Shown piece by piece: positions 41,669-51,121 of a DNA stretch of 64,000 nt (within the stretch, counting starts at the first letter, position 1; every line of letters begins with the position of its first letter). A model generated the notes under the pieces. That model worked only from the letters and a program-made list of their open reading frames with translations. It had not been told where the DNA came from and searched no databases. The position numbers were made by a program, and so were the translations under genes. The DNA comes from AV40 sp963817335 (GTDB taxonomy: Bacteria > Verrucomicrobiota > Verrucomicrobiia > Chthoniobacterales > UBA10450): assembly GCA_963817335.1 (NCBI GenBank), contig CAWFNX010000004.1, positions 231,218 through 295,217 on the forward strand, written 5' to 3'.

Positions 41669-43195
41669 TCATTGGCTGGCTAGGCGCGAGTGATTGTGAA
41701 GGTCGAGCCGAAGAATCCGTATCACTTCGCGTTGCGCATCGGGATTTTCACAGACGCCGTGTCCGCTGCGTACGACTAACTCGCTGGCGGCGTGGTCCAG
41801 ATGACCGCTTGAATACGGAACGACGCCGTCGCTGCTCGTTTCAACCGGACCGGGGCTACGTTGTCCGAGCACACTGTGAAACGGCACTTCGATCGGGAGA
41901 TCAGCTAGCGCTTGCAGCGCCGGATCATGTGGCGACAAAGTGTGCACCGAGGAGAAATTCATTTCGCGGTGGAATATCTTGGCTGCCGGCGTCGCAGCGT
42001 TGGGGTTCTCTGACGTTACCTTCATGAAATCGGATTGCAGATCCGATGGCACATGAATGAGCGAGGCCGCGAAGCGACCGATCCAGCTCTCGGCCAGATT
42101 ACTGCCGCGGTGTGGAGTCGCTGCGAAAATCGCGCCGATTACCCGCGGGTTGTGATGAAAGTGCAATCCATCGACGAGTTGGCGAATCGTTGCCTTGTCG
42201 CCTCTCAACTGTTGCGGAGGCACTGCGAACAACGCGGTCCACAATTTTTCCCCACTCGAGCTAACAAGGGTGTGAGCCATCAATCCCCCCATGCTGTGGC
42301 CCAGCACGATGATGTGTCTAGTGGCGAAGTCGCGATCATGCGGATCGAGCATTGCGATGGTTTTTCCGAGTTGCTGCCGCAGCTCGAGCGCGTTGAACAA
42401 CACTGGCGTGCCCGTGGCATACAGGAATGTCCAGACCTGGACATGCTCGCGCACTTCCGCATCCAAGCGGATTGATTTCATTAGATCGACAAATGCGAAT
42501 GGCGTTGATTGCAGTCCCGGTACTATTAAGAGCACTATCTTGTTAGGGTCGTAAGGTTCGGTCAGATAAATTCCCGGTCCGTTTGGCATGGTTCCGGGTC
42601 GGAGCATGTTGCGAAAGCCAGCGCGCGCTACGTGTCGACCACGGCGCGCCATCTCCGTAATTGATGAGACATTGTCGATGTTGAGTGGATAGCTCGATCC
42701 GTTCAGCTCAATATTGTTGGCGGTAAGCAGGGAAAAGTGCGGCCTGCCGTCGATGCGCCGGTAAACCGCAGTCGCCGAAATGATCAGTCCATCACGCGGA
42801 TAAAGCCGCGCACTACTCGTATCGTAATCGAGCAACATCGGAACACCAATGCTTCTCGATTCGTTAGGCGTCGACGATCGAGGCGCGACATAACAACGGG
42901 CAAGTGGCAGTGGTGTCTTCTGCTGGTCCAGTTTTACGCCGACCGAATCAAGCTCGCTGCGCAATTGTTCCGGCGTTTCACCATCAATCTCTCGAGCAAG
43001 CAATTCGACGGCCTTGTTGTACGTCGACACGTGATCGGCGTTCAAATTTTGGTAGGCCGCGTCCGCATGCGCAATCGGTTGAGCGAGGCGATTCGACGAT
43101 GTCGATCTTAGCGAAGCGCAGCTGGCGACCAAAAGCAGCGCGAGGAGCGCCGCGCTGGCGTTGGCCACTTGCTTCGGTCGGCTACGGGTTCGCAT
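41669..43195 (-). CDS. Alpha/beta-hydrolase (lipase/esterase-like lipoprotein)
   Basis: A 508-residue protein with a lipoprotein-type signal (LLALLLVASCASLRS, about residues 16-30). The nucleophile elbow is GHSMGGLMAHTLV (about 290-302). ATPHRGSNLAESWIGRF is the strand/loop typical of lipases and PGAP1-like esterases, and DGVVPYSSGHL supplies a plausible catalytic Asp with a late His in RSGHGVCENP. Likely a surface or periplasmic esterase. It lies just downstream of the RND pump gene on the same strand. Confidence 0.8.
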   Translation of the reverse strand: MRTRSRPKQVANASAALLALLLVASCASLRSTSSNRLAQPIAHADAAYQNLNADHVSTYNKAVELLAREIDGETPEQLRSELDSVGVKLDQQKTPLPLARCYVAPRSSTPNESRSIGVPMLLDYDTSSARLYPRDGLIISATAVYRRIDGRPHFSLLTANNIELNGSSYPLNIDNVSSITEMARRGRHVARAGFRNMLRPGTMPNGPGIYLTEPYDPNKIVLLIVPGLQSTPFAFVDLMKSIRLDAEVREHVQVWTFLYATGTPVLFNALELRQQLGKTIAMLDPHDRDFATRHIIVLGHSMGGLMAHTLVSSSGEKLWTALFAVPPQQLRGDKATIRQLVDGLHFHHNPRVIGAIFAATPHRGSNLAESWIGRFAASLIHVPSDLQSDFMKVTSENPNAATPAAKIFHREMNFSSVHTLSPHDPALQALADLPIEVPFHSVLGQRSPGPVETSSDGVVPYSSGHLDHAASELVVRSGHGVCENPDAQREVIRILRLDLHNHSRLASQ

Positions 43196-43274
43196 ATAAG
43201 TCCTCCTCTAATTGGCAGCAGCGAGGCGTGCGGGCTCGAGTTCGGCGACAGTTACGGGCGTGGCCTCGGCTTGG

Positions 43275-46200
43275 TTAGTTTGTTTCTTTTTGCCCATGAG
43301 CTTTTCCACCAAATAGAAGGTCACCGGAATCAGGAAGATGGCGATGCCGGAGGCAGCAAGCATTCCGCCGATGACAGTCGAGCCGAGAATGCGGCGGGAA
43401 ACCGCTCCGGATCCGCTGGCAAACCAAAGCGGGAGACATCCGCAAATGAAGGCGAATGATGTCATGAGGATAGGGCGCAGGCGCAGGCGCGCGCCTTCGA
43501 GCGCAGCATCGAGCAAGGGTTTGCCTTTCTCGTACTCGGCCTTTGGCAAACTCAACGATGAGGATGGCATTTTTCGCGGCCAATCCGATGAGCATGACCA
43601 TGCCGATTTGCGCATAGACATCGTTTTCCATGTGGCGCAGGACAAGCGTGAGCAGAGCGCCGAACACCGCGACCGGCGTACTCAATAGGACGCTAAACGG
43701 CAACGACCAGCTTTCATAGAGCGCGGCAAGGATCAAGAAAACGAAGACGAGCGAGAGGCCAAACACCGCCCCGGCCGAAACACCTTGCTGCGCTTTCTTT
43801 TCCTGAAATGACATGCCTGTGTAGTCGTAGCCCATCTCGCGAGGCATCGTCTGGGCGAAGGTTTCTTCCAGCGCCTTCATGACCTGCGCCGAGCTGTAGC
43901 CGGGCGCGGCTGCGGCATTGATTTGGGCGTAACGATACTCGTTAAATCGCGAGGTGAATTCCGGCCCGGTGATGCTGCTGATGTCCGCCAGAGCATCGAG
44001 CGGGACCGGAGTGCCACTGGAATTGCGGACGTAGAATTGGCCGACGTTCTTTGGATCGGTGCGGTAATCGCCCTCGGCTTCGATGTAAGTCTGCCAGGTG
44101 CGCCCAAACCGGTTGAAGTAGTTAACGAAGTAGCCGCCCATAAAAGTCTGCAGGGTGGCGTAAACCTCGCCGATATCGACGCCTAGTTTGAGTACCTTGT
44201 CGCGATCGACGTTGACGAAGAGCTGCGGAACGTGCGGCAGGAAGGTAGAAAAGAGATTCGCCAGCTCGGGACGTTTTCGTGCCGCGGCCATGAACTTTTC
44301 CAGGTTGTCAGCGAGAAACTTCACGTCACCGCCGGAACGATCCTCTAATAGGAACGTGACGCCGCCAGATGTCCCGACACCGGGAATCGCCGGTGGCGGA
44401 AAGGCAAAGGCAACGCCATCGGTTAGGCCGGCCAGCTTCTTGTTAAGATCGGCCTTAATGAATTCGTATTGTTCCTCGGGGGCCTTCCGTTCTTCCCACG
44501 GCTTCAGCGTGACAAAGATGAAGGCGCTGTAAGTATCCTGCACAATGCTAAGCAGGCTGAATCCGACAACGGTGGTGACGTATTTTACGCCGGGTGTTTT
44601 ACTAAGAAGATCTTCAATCTTTTTAGCCGCTTCATCCGTGCGTTCGAGTGACGCCGCATCGGGTAACTGGACGGCCATGTAGAGGTAGCCTTGATCCTCA
44701 TCAGTGAGAAAGCTGCTCGGCAACCGCTTGTTGAAGAAGCCAGCGCCAACAAAGAACAGGGCGAGCAGGGCAAGGGTGACAACGCTTTTTCGAATCGCGT
44801 GCCGTGACAGGCTTACGTAGCCGTTCGTTAAGCTACTGAAGATCCGATTGAAATGTCCAAAGAACCAGCCGAGCGGTCCGCGACTTTTCTGGCGCGGCCG
44901 CAGGAGCAGGGCGGCAAGGGCCGGGCTTAGGGAAAGTGCGTTGAAGGCCGAAAAGATGACCGAGATGGCGATGGTCAGGGCAAACTGCTGATACAATCTG
45001 CCGGTGATGCCGGGCAGAAAGACGGTAGGTATGAAGACGGCGGATAAAACACACGCCACACCGATAACCGGCCCGGACACTTCTTTCATAGCCTGGCGAG
45101 TCGCTTCCAGCGGAGACATCCCATGTTCAATGTGATGTTCGACCGCCTCGACCACGACGATGGCGTCATCGACCACCAGACCGATCGCGAGGACTAAGCC
45201 GAAAAGCGACAAGGTGTTGATCGAGAAACCGAACAAGGGAAAGAGAATGAACGTTCCGATCAGTGAGACCGGCACGGCACACAGCGGAATCAGGGTCGCG
45301 CGCCAGTTCTGGAGAAAAATGTAGACAACAACAATGACGAGCAGGATCGCTTCGATCAATGTCTTAACGATTTCGTGCATGCCTTCGCGCACCGAATCTG
45401 TCTGGTCGAGCGAGACTGCGTAATCCATGTCGGCCGGAAATCGCTCCTTTGCTTTCTCCATGAACGCGCGAACCGCATTGGAAGCTTCGACCGCATTACT
45501 GCCCGGTAGCTGATAAAGGCCCAAGGCCGCGGCGGGTTGGCCGTTGAGGCGACTTTCCAAGTTATAGGTTTGCGCGCCGAGCTCGATGCGTGCGACGTCT
45601 TTTACTCGCACATACGACCCATCGTTATTCGCCCGGAGCACGATATTGCCAAATTCCTCCGGCGTAGTTAGTCGGCCTTGCGCGCGGACCGTGTAGGTAA
45701 ACTTTTGGCCGGTCGGAACAGGCGCACCTCCGATCTGGCCGGCCGGATTGACGTTGTTCTGTTTCTGCACCGCGGCGATGATGTCCGACACCGTGATTCC
45801 GAGTTTGGCCAACTGGTCCGGCTTTACCCAAAGCCGCATCGCGTACTGACCCGCGCCGTACACCTGCACGATACCGATGCCGGGCAGGCGAAGTAGCTCG
45901 TCGACGAGATTGATGTAGGCATAGTTAGCCAGAAAGATCTTGTCATAGCTTTTGTTCGGCGAAGTCAGAGCAACAACCATCAGCGGTGAAGCGGCCGACT
46001 TTGATGTAGTGACGCCAAAGTTGTTCACGTCTTGAGGAAGCTGCGACTGCGCCTGTGACACGCGTAACTGAGTCAGGATCTGGTCAATGTTTGGATCGGT
46101 GCCGACCGCGAAGTCGACGAACATCCGCATGTCGCCGTTATTGGCGTTAATCGAGTACATGTATTGCATCTTGTCCACGCCACTCATCTTCTGCTCGATG

Positions 46201-46391
46201 GGCGCGGCGACCGATTGCTCGATCGTGAGCGCATCTGCGCCAGTGTAGTGAGTTAGGATCTGAATCTCCGGCGGCACGATGTCCGGATATTGCGCGATGG
46301 GCAGCCCGATGATGCAGATCGCGCCGATGATTACCATTAAGATGGCGATCACCATCGCCACGATTGGTCGTTTGATGAAAAATTCTGACAT
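43275..46391 (-). CDS. RND efflux transporter, inner membrane subunit (AcrB-like; 3' frameshift)
   Basis: The sequence is AcrB/MexB-like from MSEFFIKRPIVAMVIAILMV through FGLVLAIGLVVDDAIVVVEAVEHH (TM4 with the two proton-relay Asp residues) to LIGLAAKNAILIVEFAK. After that the frame degenerates. The true C-terminus (AEYEKGKPLLDAALEGARLR to EPARLAAAN) is read in another frame and stops at 43208. Removing one surplus base near 43539-43541 restores a protein of about 1060 residues. It would export hydrophobic compounds with the membrane fusion protein encoded 4 bp upstream; no TolC-like gene is present. Confidence 0.9.
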   Translation of the reverse strand: MSEFFIKRPIVAMVIAILMVIIGAICIIGLPIAQYPDIVPPEIQILTHYTGADALTIEQSVAAPIEQKMSGVDKMQYMYSINANNGDMRMFVDFAVGTDPNIDQILTQLRVSQAQSQLPQDVNNFGVTTSKSAASPLMVVALTSPNKSYDKIFLANYAYINLVDELLRLPGIGIVQVYGAGQYAMRLWVKPDQLAKLGITVSDIIAAVQKQNNVNPAGQIGGAPVPTGQKFTYTVRAQGRLTTPEEFGNIVLRANNDGSYVRVKDVARIELGAQTYNLESRLNGQPAAALGLYQLPGSNAVEASNAVRAFMEKAKERFPADMDYAVSLDQTDSVREGMHEIVKTLIEAILLVIVVVYIFLQNWRATLIPLCAVPVSLIGTFILFPLFGFSINTLSLFGLVLAIGLVVDDAIVVVEAVEHHIEHGMSPLEATRQAMKEVSGPVIGVACVLSAVFIPTVFLPGITGRLYQQFALTIAISVIFSAFNALSLSPALAALLLRPRQKSRGPLGWFFGHFNRIFSSLTNGYVSLSRHAIRKSVVTLALLALFFVGAGFFNKRLPSSFLTDEDQGYLYMAVQLPDAASLERTDEAAKKIEDLLSKTPGVKYVTTVVGFSLLSIVQDTYSAFIFVTLKPWEERKAPEEQYEFIKADLNKKLAGLTDGVAFAFPPPAIPGVGTSGGVTFLLEDRSGGDVKFLADNLEKFMAAARKRPELANLFSTFLPHVPQLFVNVDRDKVLKLGVDIGEVYATLQTFMGGYFVNYFNRFGRTWQTYIEAEGDYRTDPKNVGQFYVRNSSGTPVPLDALADISSITGPEFTSRFNEYRYAQINAAAAPGYSSAQVMKALEETFAQTMPREMGYDYTGMSFQEKKAQQGVSAGAVFGLSLVFVFLILAALYESWSLPFSVLLSTPVAVFGALLTLVLRHMENDVYAQIGMVMLIGLAAKNAILIVEFAKGRVRERQTLARCCARRRAPAPAPYPHDIIRLHLRMSPALVCQRIRSGFPPHSRLDCHRRNACCLRHRHLPDSGDLLFGGKAHGQKETN

Positions 46392-46395
46392 AAAC

Positions 46396-47976
46396 TTATT
46401 GCTCCTTTGTTGTGACTGAATTGTTAGAGACGATCTTTTCGCGCGGTGCGGTCCAGTCTTTGGCTCGGACTGGAGTGCCCGGGCGCACCTTCATGATTCC
46501 CTGGACGACAACTTTTTCGCCCGGTTTTAGGCCTTCGATTACCTGCCACATGCCGCCGGTGCGTTCCCCCATCTTGACCGGACGCATGGTTACTTTGTTG
46601 TCGCCATCCACGACGCCGACCATCTGTCCACCCTGCAGCTCGGCCACTGCTTCCTGCGGAATGACGAGCGCGCCTTTCTCAACTTTGATCATTGAGCGCA
46701 CTTTTCCGAATTGACCCGGGCGTAAACGATTTCCTGGATTGGAAAACGTCAGTTCCATCCGGATTGCACCGGTCTTCGGATCGATACTCCGATCTTCGGC
46801 GTAGAATGTGCCTTTTTGTGCATGCACACTCCCATTTCCGAGGATTAGCTCGAATGATAGTGCTCGGAGATATTGTTCCCGATCATCCGGATCTGGATGA
46901 TCGGTGATGAACTCATTAAACGATTGTTCACCGAGGTTCACCGTCGCTTTGATCGGATCGATCTGCGAAATGCTCGTGAGCGATCCGGTCCCGGGGCCGA
47001 CAAGGTCGCCGACGTGCGCGCTCGCTATTCCTACGATGCCATTGATCGGAGCTGTTATTTTTGTGTAACCGAGATTGACTTCAGCTTGTCTGACCGCCGC
47101 TTGCGCAGCCTGCACATTCGCTTTGGTTGACGAAGCGGCATTGACGAAACTGTCTCGTTCCTGCGCGCTGATCACTAACGTATCAAAAAGCTTCAGCGCC
47201 CGTTTCACGTCGGCGTCGGCTTTGATTTGGTTCGATTGTGCGACGGCAAGATTTCCTCTCGCCTGGTCCAGCGCTGCCTGAAACGGCCGCGGATCGATTT
47301 GAAACAGCAGATCGCCTTCTTTGACCTGATTACCTTCCTTGTAATCGCGGGAGATGAGATAGCCCTGCACCTGCGCGTTGATATTTGCGGTAATGAAGCC
47401 TTCCAGCGTGGCAACCCCTTCATGCACCACTGGCACATCTTGTTCGGCCACGGTTGCTACTAATACTTCGGGTGGAGGCGGCGCTTGCTGCACAGTTCCC
47501 CGCGAACAACTGCTGCTAAGTGCCGTCAGCATCAGGACACCGACGATTGATAATGTTTTCATAATTGATTTGCTTTTGGTTTTAGGATTCTGCGTTTTCG
47601 AAATAGATTGACTCGCACCCTGGATCGCCTTTTCGCGCGAGCCGCTGAAAGTGATGGCTTCCCGGACTTGGCGTTTTGCCTCATCCGGCAACGAGCCCAT
47701 ACCAACTTGAGGAAGAACCCAGAGACCCGCGTCTTCTTCGCGAGAGTAAAGGACGATTGCGCCTTCATTCGTCACACCCTCGTAAAAGCTTCCGTCCGGA
47801 CGTTGCTGAATGATCGCGAGAAAGCGCGTCTGCAAAGGGTCGCCTTCGAAATCCGAAAGGTTTTCGCTAACGATCTTCTGCAGCTCCTCGCGTGTGATCT
47901 GTCGCAGCGTTTGCCGAATCGCGTCTCTTCGCTCTTCGCGAAGGACTTCCATCGGCACGAATTTATCGAATGGCAT
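46396..47976 (-). CDS. RND membrane fusion protein with an in-frame 138-residue leader ORF
   Basis: One open frame with two modules. Residues 139-526 start MKTLSIVGVLMLTALSSSCSRG (lipobox) at 47562 and form a typical AcrA/MexA adaptor: lipoyl halves QVQGYLISRDYKEGNQVKEGDLLFQIDPRPF and LGYTKITAPINGIVGIASAHVG, a coiled coil between them, and a beta-barrel region. Residues 1-138 (MPFDKFVPMEVLREERRDAI) have their own strong ribosome-binding site (AAAGGAG, 8 bp) and look like a separate small soluble protein of unknown function. No stop codon separates them, although SISKTQNPKTKSKSI reads like translated intergenic DNA. The stop may have been lost. Confidence 0.8.
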   Translation of the reverse strand: MPFDKFVPMEVLREERRDAIRQTLRQITREELQKIVSENLSDFEGDPLQTRFLAIIQQRPDGSFYEGVTNEGAIVLYSREEDAGLWVLPQVGMGSLPDEAKRQVREAITFSGSREKAIQGASQSISKTQNPKTKSKSIMKTLSIVGVLMLTALSSSCSRGTVQQAPPPPEVLVATVAEQDVPVVHEGVATLEGFITANINAQVQGYLISRDYKEGNQVKEGDLLFQIDPRPFQAALDQARGNLAVAQSNQIKADADVKRALKLFDTLVISAQERDSFVNAASSTKANVQAAQAAVRQAEVNLGYTKITAPINGIVGIASAHVGDLVGPGTGSLTSISQIDPIKATVNLGEQSFNEFITDHPDPDDREQYLRALSFELILGNGSVHAQKGTFYAEDRSIDPKTGAIRMELTFSNPGNRLRPGQFGKVRSMIKVEKGALVIPQEAVAELQGGQMVGVVDGDNKVTMRPVKMGERTGGMWQVIEGLKPGEKVVVQGIMKVRPGTPVRAKDWTAPREKIVSNNSVTTKEQ

Positions 47977-48082
47977 AACCTGATCTCCTTTCGCGCGCTG
48001 TTGCCGACGGGAGACGCGGCTTGAGTTCTCGTACAGCGTTTGTGACCGCTGCTCTGCTCGGTTGGGTTTCTTTATTCATCAT
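47963..48082 (-). CDS. Possible 38-39 aa leader peptide upstream of the efflux operon
   Basis: A short ORF MMNKETQPSRAAVTNAVREL, ending SGYAIR, that follows a good ribosome-binding site (GAAAGAAAGGAAA) and overlaps the next gene by 14 bp in another frame. It begins about 50 bp downstream of the conserved LysR-side motif. No homology recognised. Confidence 0.4.
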   Translation of the reverse strand: MMNKETQPSRAAVTNAVRELKPRLPSATARERRSGYAIR

Positions 48083-48130
48083 TTTCCTTTCTTTCGTTAG
48101 GCACATGATCGCCCTGGACAGAGGCGTTTG

Positions 48131-48172
48131 TGAAAGACCATGTTCCTTGCCTAAGGATGCCTGGCAGGCATA
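48131..48172. promoter_or_regulatory. Conserved 42-bp regulatory region, copy 1 (LysR/efflux intergenic)
   Basis: GTGAAAGACCATGTTCCTTG at the 5' end and the dyad ATGCCTGGCAGGCAT at the 3' end. It matches 51390-51431 at 35 of 42 positions. It lies in the divergent gap, 12 bp before the LysR start. The ATGCC-N5-GGCAT dyad fits a LysR-type regulator site. Confidence 0.7.
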
Positions 48173-48184
48173 GACTCACCGGCT

Positions 48185-49087
48185 GTGGAGCTTCGGCATT
48201 TGCGCTACTTTGTAGCAGTGGCCGAGATGGAAAACGTCTCCCGCGCCGCAACCCAGAAGCTGTACGTTTCGCAGCCGTCGCTGAGCCGACAGATCCGCGA
48301 TCTCGAAGAGGAACTCGGCGTGCAGTTGCTGGAACGCCGAGCGAAGTCTGTCGCGCTCACCGAAGCAGGGCGACTTTTTCTGGATGAAGCAAGAGCAATT
48401 TTGAAGGGTGCGGACAGTGCCGTCGCGGCCGTACGCTCATTTGCCGGCAAGACCGCGACCGAATTGCATGTGGGTGATTGGCCGTTGGCGACTGAAGGAA
48501 TAATGCCTGGCCTTCTTCGCGCGTATCAAAAAGCATTGCCGAACGTCCACGTAAAGTTGCACGACTGGCCGGTGGAAAAGAACATCGCCGGCGTTCGCGA
48601 CGGGCGCTTGCATCTGGCGATCCTGATTCCGCCACTGAAAGCAAACGCGCTGGAGGAACTTCACTTTCAAGAGTTGATGACGATTCGCGTCTGCCTTGCC
48701 GTTTCCGCCGATCATTCGCTTGCGGGGCGGAAGTCTGTTTCTTTAGCCGAAGCAGCTCGTGAACGTTTTATCGGGTTAACGCCCGAGGAATATCCTCGTT
48801 ACCAGGAATACCTCGACGCTCTGTTCGCAAAAGTAAGCGACAAGCCGAACGTGGCGGAGGAGCATGATGGCTGGTCCGGCGTTTTCACCGCCGTAGGTGC
48901 CGGCGCGGGGGTAGCAATAACCTCCGATGCATTCAGCCATGCATCGGGCAATCGGATTAAAATTTTGCGCCTGACGCCGGAACCGAAGCGGGTCCCGGTT
49001 GGAATCCTTACGCGTCGCGAAAAGTTGAGCCCCGCCACGCAGAAATTCTGTCAGTGCGCGAAAGAAGCTTTTGGAGCAATTCGTTAG
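48185..49087 (+). CDS. LysR family transcriptional regulator
   Basis: A 300-residue LTTR: the winged HTH is MELRHLRYFVAVAEMENVSRAATQKLYVSQPSLSRQIRDLEEELG (residues 1-45), followed by the linker helix and an effector domain (about 90-295, starting TATELHVGDWPLATEGIM). The start is GTG. It is divergent from the leader ORF/efflux operon and convergent (4-bp overlap) with the NDH-2 gene. Shared upstream DNA makes it the likely regulator of both flanking minus-strand operons. Effector unknown. Confidence 0.92.
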   Translation: MELRHLRYFVAVAEMENVSRAATQKLYVSQPSLSRQIRDLEEELGVQLLERRAKSVALTEAGRLFLDEARAILKGADSAVAAVRSFAGKTATELHVGDWPLATEGIMPGLLRAYQKALPNVHVKLHDWPVEKNIAGVRDGRLHLAILIPPLKANALEELHFQELMTIRVCLAVSADHSLAGRKSVSLAEAARERFIGLTPEEYPRYQEYLDALFAKVSDKPNVAEEHDGWSGVFTAVGAGAGVAITSDAFSHASGNRIKILRLTPEPKRVPVGILTRREKLSPATQKFCQCAKEAFGAIR

Positions 49088-50442
49088 CTCAACACAGGCG
49101 CGCCCTCGCTCGTCTGTTCGAATGAACGCGCATTTGTTCGTGCGCGAATCCGGGCCAGCCGGTCCATTAATCCCTGCACGTCGCGCACGGTAATTAATTG
49201 TTCTATCTCGCGGCCGAACACAAGATCGAGCGTCCAACCCATCATAACGCGAAGCTTTTTGCTAAGGCGCGGCAACTTTAGCAAGTAAACCGTTCGCCAC
49301 ATCGCCCACGCGACAAAACCCGAGAATTTGAAGCCAAACATCATCGCAACACCTGTGTGGCGACCGATCGTCGCGAGTTGTCCGAGCGTTTTGAACGCAA
49401 ATGGCTTGAGCGCACGCCCTACAATTGTTGCTTCGATGTTCTTTGCCGCAACGATCGCCTCTCGTAAACCATGCTGAGCGGTCGGCGGATAAAATTCGCC
49501 TGCTTTGCCGGCAGGAACGGCCGCGCAATCGCCCGCCGCCCACAATCCGTTAACGCCGGGCACCGCCAGATATTCGTTCACAAGCACACGCCCGCGTTCT
49601 TTCCTGCAGTCTAACGATTCGATGACCGGGCTCGCTTTGACGCCAGCTGTCCAAACGAGGGTCGTTGCGCGAATGCGCGTGCCGTTACTCAATTCCACAG
49701 TTGAACCGTCGTAATTCGCGACGCGCGCGCCTTTGATGATGTCGATTTTTCGCGCTGATAATTTTTGTTCGCTATAACGGCCGAGCTCTTCGCCCAATTC
49801 GGGCAATATGAATTTGCCCGGATGAATGACGACGACCCGAATAGCTTCTTCGCGCAACGAAGGATAAAACTTCACCGTTTCGCGCACAAAGTCGTTAATT
49901 GCCCCGGTTGTTTCGATCCCCGCGAAGCCACCGCCCGCGATGACGAAAGTGAGTAATTCTTTACGCGTTGACTCGTGCTTCTCCAAGGACGCTTCTTCCA
50001 ACAGCGCGATCACCCGATTACGCAACAGCGTCGCGTCGGCAAGGCTCTTCATCGTGACCGCCCAGTCGCGCACCCCAGGCATATCGAAGAAGTTCGTTTC
50101 CGACCCGATCGTTAGGAGGAGATGATCGAACTTGAACTCAATATTCGAGTCGCGCACCCCGGCCGAGCAGTGAATTGCTTGGGATGATAGATCGATGCGA
50201 TCAACGTCCGCCTCGACCACATTTACGTGACGAAGAATTCGCCGAAGCGGATTAACGATGTCGTTCGGCGAAAGATCACCGGCCGCGACCTCATGCAACA
50301 TCGGCGTAAAAAGAATGAAATTCTCGCGACTAATCAGTGTCACTTGGACGTCCGGCCGCCGCGCCAGGTGCCTGTCGAAGTATCTTGCGGCATAAAGCCC
50401 GGCGAAGCCGCCGCCTGCGATAATTATCTTATTTTTCTTCAT
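49084..50442 (-). CDS. Type II NADH dehydrogenase-like flavoprotein (NDH-2)
   Basis: A 452-residue FAD/NAD oxidoreductase. The FAD-binding motif is IIIAGGGFAGLYAARYFDR (residues 5-23), the NADH motif FVIAGGGFAGIETTGAIND (about 166-184), and the second FAD motif VNGLWAAGDCAAVPAGKAGEFYPPTAQHGLREA. The C-terminal part has a hydrophobic stretch and basic residues consistent with membrane attachment (VAWAMWRTVYLLKLPRLSKKL). It would pass electrons from NADH to quinone without pumping. It is the last gene of an operon with at least four small ORFs. Confidence 0.9.
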   Translation of the reverse strand: MKKNKIIIAGGGFAGLYAARYFDRHLARRPDVQVTLISRENFILFTPMLHEVAAGDLSPNDIVNPLRRILRHVNVVEADVDRIDLSSQAIHCSAGVRDSNIEFKFDHLLLTIGSETNFFDMPGVRDWAVTMKSLADATLLRNRVIALLEEASLEKHESTRKELLTFVIAGGGFAGIETTGAINDFVRETVKFYPSLREEAIRVVVIHPGKFILPELGEELGRYSEQKLSARKIDIIKGARVANYDGSTVELSNGTRIRATTLVWTAGVKASPVIESLDCRKERGRVLVNEYLAVPGVNGLWAAGDCAAVPAGKAGEFYPPTAQHGLREAIVAAKNIEATIVGRALKPFAFKTLGQLATIGRHTGVAMMFGFKFSGFVAWAMWRTVYLLKLPRLSKKLRVMMGWTLDLVFGREIEQLITVRDVQGLMDRLARIRARTNARSFEQTSEGAPVLS

Positions 50443-50474
50443 TGTGTGTTTAGTGATGCGTGCCCATCACGCGG

Positions 50475-50720
50475 TTAGGCATACTGGAGTTTGAATTGAG
50501 ATTGCGGCGCGTTGCGGTCGCTTAACTGGCGAGCCGCCCGACGCGGCACGAGCGCCAGCAGCCGCGCGAATCGCACCTCATAAAACGCGCAGGTCGGCGA
50601 CTCGCCGTTCGGCAAAATCCACTCGGGATTCTGCGCGAGAAGTGCATCGTGAATTTCGCGTTGAAGCTCGGCGTAACCGGGAACTTCAGCCGCGAGAGTT
50701 GGCGAATGTTTTGTGTTCAT
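50475..50720 (-). CDS. Small hypothetical protein (81 aa), NDH-2 operon
   Basis: Sequence MNTKHSPTLAAEVPGYAELQ through EWILPNGESPTCAFYEVRFA to a basic C-terminus. Soluble, with a helical N-terminal half. The start lies 2 bp after the stop of the preceding small ORF, and the stop 32 bp before NDH-2. No family recognised. Confidence 0.65.
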   Translation of the reverse strand: MNTKHSPTLAAEVPGYAELQREIHDALLAQNPEWILPNGESPTCAFYEVRFARLLALVPRRAARQLSDRNAPQSQFKLQYA

Positions 50721-50722
50721 TG

Positions 50723-50896
50723 TTAACACCAGACATTCTCGCGCTGCGGAATTGGATTGAAGATCCGATTCCAACTGCTGCCCGAGTTAAAGATGGACAT
50801 GTTCAGCACCAACATCGGGTCATGCCGAAGCCGGCGCGCCCGAAACCACTTTCGCGCTCGTTTGATTTTGTGTGGTTTGAAGTTTGTTGAGTTCAT
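50723..50896 (-). CDS. Small hypothetical protein (57 aa), NDH-2 operon
   Basis: MNSTNFKPHKIKRARKWFRA and a tail ending IPQRENVWC. Very basic N-terminal half (about ten Lys/Arg in the first 24 residues). A GAAAGGA ribosome-binding site lies about 7 bp upstream, and the neighbours are tightly packed, which supports it being real. No homology recognised. Confidence 0.55.
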   Translation of the reverse strand: MNSTNFKPHKIKRARKWFRARRLRHDPMLVLNMSIFNSGSSWNRIFNPIPQRENVWC

Positions 50897-50907
50897 AATT
50901 TTTCCTT

Positions 50908-51024
50908 TCAGTGGCAGAAAACGAATACGCCCAGGATTCCGAAAAAGGCGCCAATGAGAGGACTCAACAGCGCAAACCAGAGCGAAAAATTCAGGTCGAT
51001 GAAGGCGCAACGCTTCGAGTTCAT
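50908..51024 (-). CDS. Tiny membrane peptide (38 aa), NDH-2 operon
   Basis: MNSKRCAFIDLNFSLWFALL, then a hydrophobic run to VFVFCH. One transmembrane helix (about residues 12-36). Its ATG overlaps the stop of the preceding 29-codon ORF (ATGA), a sign of translational coupling, and AAAGGAC lies just upstream. Confidence 0.55.
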   Translation of the reverse strand: MNSKRCAFIDLNFSLWFALLSPLIGAFFGILGVFVFCH

Positions 51025-51110
51025 TGGCGCCCTGTCCTTTCGTTAGTTGGTTCGTGATTCAGCGCGAACAGCGCCAGCACCAACGCCCACAGAATAGACA
51101 TAGCGATCAT
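51021..51110 (-). CDS. Tiny membrane peptide (29 aa), NDH-2 operon
   Basis: MIAMSILWALVLALFALNHE followed by PTNERTGRQ: one hydrophobic helix and a polar tail. GGAGGAGC lies about 5 bp before the ATG, and the ORF overlaps the next by 4 bp. Confidence 0.55.
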   Translation of the reverse strand: MIAMSILWALVLALFALNHEPTNERTGRQ

Positions 51111-51121
51111 GACAGCTCCTC

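Noticed and set aside
43208..43645. RND C-terminus as a separate gene or as programmed frameshifting
   Set aside because: It is simply the normal AcrB C-terminus in another frame; no slippery sequence with a stimulatory structure was seen, and a one-base surplus explains it.
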